Assembly (NCBI GenBank): GCA_004352715.1
Contig: SCFE01000099.1
Span: 1,097,133 to 1,161,132, forward strand
Origin: Hofstenia miamia
Taxonomy: Eukaryota > Xenacoelomorpha > Acoela
DNA length: 64,000 nucleotides
Reading direction: 5' to 3'
Below the pieces are notes generated by a model. It searched no databases, was not told where the DNA came from, and saw only the letters and a program-made list of their open reading frames with translations. The position numbers and the translations under genes are program-made. Position 1 is the stretch's first letter; each line of letters opens with the position of its first letter. Of the stretch, positions 60,717 through 64,000 are shown piece after piece.

Positions 60717-61072
60717 CAGACTTGTCAACGAGCCGTAATTTCTAAGCTCGGCTCGGCTCGTTTAAATTTTGAGTAAATTCGGCTCGGCTCGCCACAGAAA
60801 ATCTTTCAATGAGGCTCGTTTCGGCTCGGTATTTTTTAAAAAAATATTGGCTCTCAGAATTTTTTCAATTGCTCTTCCTATTATTTAATAAACATTTCTA
60901 AAATACGATTTGCAAGTAAGGAATATTGAATGAAAAAATAAGAAAAATCTGCATAATCAAATTAACAAGCAGCACTATAAATTTGGTTTGCTTAAAAACG
61001 GCTCGTTTTGGGCTCGTTGTATATCCAATACTCTGTTCAAGCTTGGCTCGGCTCGGCTCGTTGACAAGTCTG
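60717..61072 (+). mobile_element. hAT miniature element, GGCTCG family, copy 3 (best preserved)
   Basis: 356 bp with perfect 19-bp-class terminal repeats CAGACTTGTCAACGAGCC / GGCTCGTTGACAAGTCTG. Flanks ATTCAGAT and ATTCGGAT (7/8). GGCTCGGCTCG arrays are present at both ends. This copy defines the family. Confidence 0.88.
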
Positions 61073-61080
61073 ATTCGGAT

Positions 61081-62250
61081 TTTAATTCGAACTCAAAAAG
61101 TGAAATTGTAGGAATCTACACCGTAAAAACTCTATTTCTGAAACATGATTACTAAAGGCATGGCAATTGCGTTCAAAATCATCGTGTGTAGCCATACTTG
61201 ATTTAGATATTTCCAAAAGAATTGTACAACTAGGCCATTTGGCCCAATTTGAAGTGATTCACAGTCTTTTCAGTGGTAAACGTGCGGTTTCACAAGCTAA
61301 TGTTAATGCAATAATCTAGTGAAAATATCAATTAATTAAAAACTATGGAGCATTGACAAAATATATGAGACATAGAAATGTAAAGAGATTTGTGAATTTC
61401 GAATATCAATGTTTCCGAAACTTCCCTGTGTATTTATACAAACTTTAGAGAAAACATTAAACTTTTACAAGTGATTCTAAATTGAGTACATATTTATGGA
61501 AATATTCTTTAGAAAGCGCATTCACAGAAACATAGGTTTAGATATAACTTCATGATAAGACAACTAATACGAAATTGGATTTTTGAAATGGAGCTAGTGG
61601 TAAAATGCAAGTTAATGTCTTAACCATTGGAAAAATAAATTGTCAAGAATGCTGTTTTTTATATTTTTGCATGGATGACATAATAAAGTTGTATATAAGA
61701 CAAATTTTTGGGTTCCCACTCAAGTAACAAACATAAGCCTACGCTTTCCAAGAAAATCAGCAAAGTGCAAAATAAAGTAAAACAGTTATATCTTAAATTA
61801 CAACCAGTTCTCGCATTATTGTGGTCGACGACCAACAAAGCATGTGTTTAAAATACAAAATATAAAGTATTCTAGTTTGTAAAAGTCTAGTTATATATTT
61901 AATAAAAAAATAAAAAATATTAAAACGTTGTTTCGATTGAGTGACCACAAATTCACTAGATTCCAAAAAAAAATTGTGAAATCGAATCCCGCACATTATT
62001 TAAGTTTTATTGGCCGGCAAGCCAACCAAAACATTCACCAGCATCAGTCTAAGCACAATAATGATAAAAGATAGGTTGCAAAAATTGAGAACACTGTACA
62101 AACATATTTGCCCTTTCTTATGATTATTATTTATACTCTAAAAAATGGCGAGCTTGCGGCATCAACCTTAGACAGAAATCAACAAAAACACTAATAAATT
62201 TTTCAGTTTTGATAATTTAATGCAACAAATAAAGTTCAGACACCTTTCAT
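61081..62250. other. No gene seen
   Basis: AT-rich with only short frames. Confidence 0.5.
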
Positions 62251-62340
62251 TGCCATGAGCGGTAGTATTCTTGGAACGCTTGAAGATAGTCCTGTGAAAG
62301 TCTTCAATTTTTGTCCTAGCGGTTCAACATCGTCTAACAG
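62251..62340. CDS. Candidate exon, strand ambiguous
   Basis: A GC-richer island open on both strands. Plus strand: acceptor AAAGTTCAG, then TPFIAMSGSILGTLEDSPVK and VFNFCPSGSTSSN, donor GTAAAA. Minus strand: acceptor TTTTTACTGTTAG, then DDVEPLGQKLKTFTGLSSSV and PRILPLMAMK, weak donor GTGTCT. Both are protein-like; neither is recognised. An ATG at 62255 allows a first-exon reading on the plus strand. Confidence 0.2.
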
Positions 62341-63221
62341 TAAAAACAATACCGACAGGGCGGGTATTCAGCAATACAGAGAATCAAAAATTGTATTCAA
62401 ATTATATACAAGCAGTAGTGACTTTATAGTGCATAGTCAATAATTGCAAATTTGAAAAACTGACATCATCTGCCCGATTTTAAAGCCTAAACCGTCAAAT
62501 TGTTTGGTGAGGTGCTTATGTCTTATTACTACACTTGATGCTGGTAGAATTTACACGCAAAAAATAATCAAATTTCTAGTTGTTCATTTATTAAACTTTG
62601 TTTATCTTAACATAAACTTCAAAATTGAAATGCCTGATTATACATTGAGCGAAGACCCACAATTTTAGTATTATAAGAACTTCAAATATAAAATCATTTG
62701 GAAGGGATTTATAAATATAAGCTTGTAGACCTAGTGTAAACATTCCATTGAGTTAAATAAAATTTCAGATTAAGAACTAGTTGGCATGAATTCGTCATGC
62801 ATCCCACTGCATATATCAATGATCATTAATGAATAGAGGAAATTCGATGAAGCGATAATTCGATTTTCAGTCTCGAGACATGTTTAGTCGATTGAATTGA
62901 TAAATTAAATATAGTTAAATGTGCACTTGATTGAGACACATAATTGACGGTTTAAGAGTAGCATGTAGAACAAACAAAACGCATAACTATAGACGAGACA
63001 ATGTCAAGTGCATCAGGTCCGCCGCTAACTAATCATCCAGTGATTAAATACCACAATGCAAATATTTAATAAGTGATTAAATATATAACAATAAGAGAAT
63101 CAATGAGATACAATTGTGGTACGTTGTCAAATCCGATTTTAAAAATTACCAAATCCGTCAATGACATTTCCAATTAAAAAATCTCATGAAATACGAATTG
63201 TAAAATGAAGGAAGAGTCAGG
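62341..63221. other. No gene seen
   Basis: AT-rich; nothing recognised before the repeat fragment and the mariner. Confidence 0.5.
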
Positions 63222-63275
63222 GGTGTATGCCCGATTTTCTGATGAGGAGATACCTTAGGAGTGATCAAGTTAAAT
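63222..63275 (+). repeat. GTACGC-family miniature element, left-end fragment
   Basis: CAGGGGTGTATGCCCGATTTTC resembles the left end of the family; the right half is not recognisable. Confidence 0.4.
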
Positions 63276-63348
63276 GATGCATTTTACCATTTTAATTTTA
63301 ATTATTTATAAAATATTTTCCTTTTTAAACTATCCTGATCTATACATA

Positions 63349-63785
63349 CGAGGGCATTCAAATCACGCGGATGGAAACAAGATAAAACATGTTTATACAT
63401 ACCAGCAAGAAGAGCATTATATTTTTATCTAATGGTTACGGTCATTGATTCGCTTGGAAACAAAGCAATCAGGTAGTACCGGTAGTTGATAAAAGGCAGT
63501 TTTTGACCCATGGAACGTAAGGATTTTGAGATTAGAACCAACAACAAATTTTTGCGCAAGCTTGGTTGGAAACGAACGGAGATCACTCAAACATTTTCAG
63601 AACGTTTATGGGAATCATGCTCCGAAAAAAACGTACGCTTATAAATGGATTGAAAGATTTCGAGATGGTAGATAAACTGTTGAAGATGATTAGGATCGTG
63701 GGAGACAAAATGTTGAAAATATGGATGCTGTTATCACCCGAGTCGAAGAAGATTGACAGTTTATGATACAGTTCAGAATATGAAC
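63349..63785 (+). mobile_element. Mariner transposon, 5' part
   Basis: Starts after a TA with CGAGGGCATTCAAATCACGC, a mariner-style end. About 160 bp later an ATG at 63510 opens the N-terminal HTH region. A (TATACA)-type microsatellite begins at 63786 and replaces the rest up to the window end, so the 3' part is either lost or beyond the window. Confidence 0.65.
63510..63778 (+). pseudogene. Mariner transposase N-terminal fragment, frameshifted
   Basis: First frame: MERKDFEIRTNNKFLRKLGW then KRTEITQTF. After a frameshift near 63597: [23 protein letters not shown], stop, TVEDD, stop, [20 protein letters not shown]. This is the start of mariner transposases, whose first HTH is followed by YG..AP....Y.W..RF..GR....D..R.GR. 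One frameshift and at least three stops. Confidence 0.75.
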
Positions 63786-64000
63786 ATATATATATACACA
63801 TATATATATATACATATATATACACATATATATATACATATATATATATACATATATATACATATATATATACATATATATACGTATATCTACATATATA
63901 TATATATGTAGATATGTGTTTATACACATATACATATATACAAATATACATACATATATATATATATACATATATACATATATATACATATATATACATA
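63786..64000. repeat. TATACA-type microsatellite, continues past window
   Basis: Alternating TATA and TACA units for over 210 bp. It cuts off the mariner and creates spurious Tyr/Ile-rich frames on the minus strand. Confidence 0.97.

Noticed and set aside
63583-63999. 138-codon Tyr/Ile/Val-rich frame on the minus strand
   Set aside because: Translation of the TATACA microsatellite, continuing antisense through the mariner.

Overview
The window looks like an AT-rich invertebrate animal genome (about two thirds A+T). It has intron-split genes with GT..AG borders, long introns full of degraded transposons, many (TA)n microsatellites and several assembly gaps. The protein fragments are metazoan: a MARCH2/3-type membrane E3 ligase and an ABCC10 (MRP7)-like ABC transporter. 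The sequence alone does not fix the species.

Genes. Two host genes are well supported, both on the minus strand. At 24678-25976 are the last two coding exons of a MARCHF2/3-like ubiquitin ligase (both transmembrane helices and the C-terminus; no RING-CH exon was found). At 38040-44670 are six phase-consistent exons of an ABCC10-like transporter: the end of the first membrane domain, all of nucleotide-binding domain 1, and the linker into the first helix of membrane domain 2. The second half of the transporter was not found in readable sequence. Two 1,000-N gaps (33736-34735, 36222-37221) lie downstream and could hide exons. Seven further exon-like open stretches are listed at low confidence. 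With this base composition, one or two 100-codon open frames are expected by chance.

Mobile DNA fills most of the rest. I could delimit ten hAT-type elements by terminal inverted repeats plus 8-bp target-site duplications. One of them contains a nested, degenerate hAT transposase C-terminus (about 6930-7190). There is also a 2.1-kb element with arrays of subterminal repeats (21788-23919), a degraded mariner with both ends (about 40146-41386), the 5' part of a second mariner (63349 onward), a 5'-truncated Penelope-like retroelement (18450-19090), and an ACCGTATTTACC-type miniature element (54254-54710). Some insertions can be compared with an unoccupied paralogous site elsewhere in the window.

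Layout: 0-6.4 kb dispersed repeats and an 80-bp minisatellite; 6.4-16.3 kb nested hATs and a dispersed repeat family with a probable false tandem duplication; 16.3-24 kb hAT copy, Penelope remnant, subterminal-repeat element; 24.7-26 kb MARCH exons; 26-37 kb transposon-rich DNA, two gaps and an inverted copy of 7.7-9.2 kb; 38-44.7 kb ABCC10-like gene with a mariner inside its large intron; 45-64 kb mostly intergenic or intronic DNA with hATs and low-confidence exon candidates.
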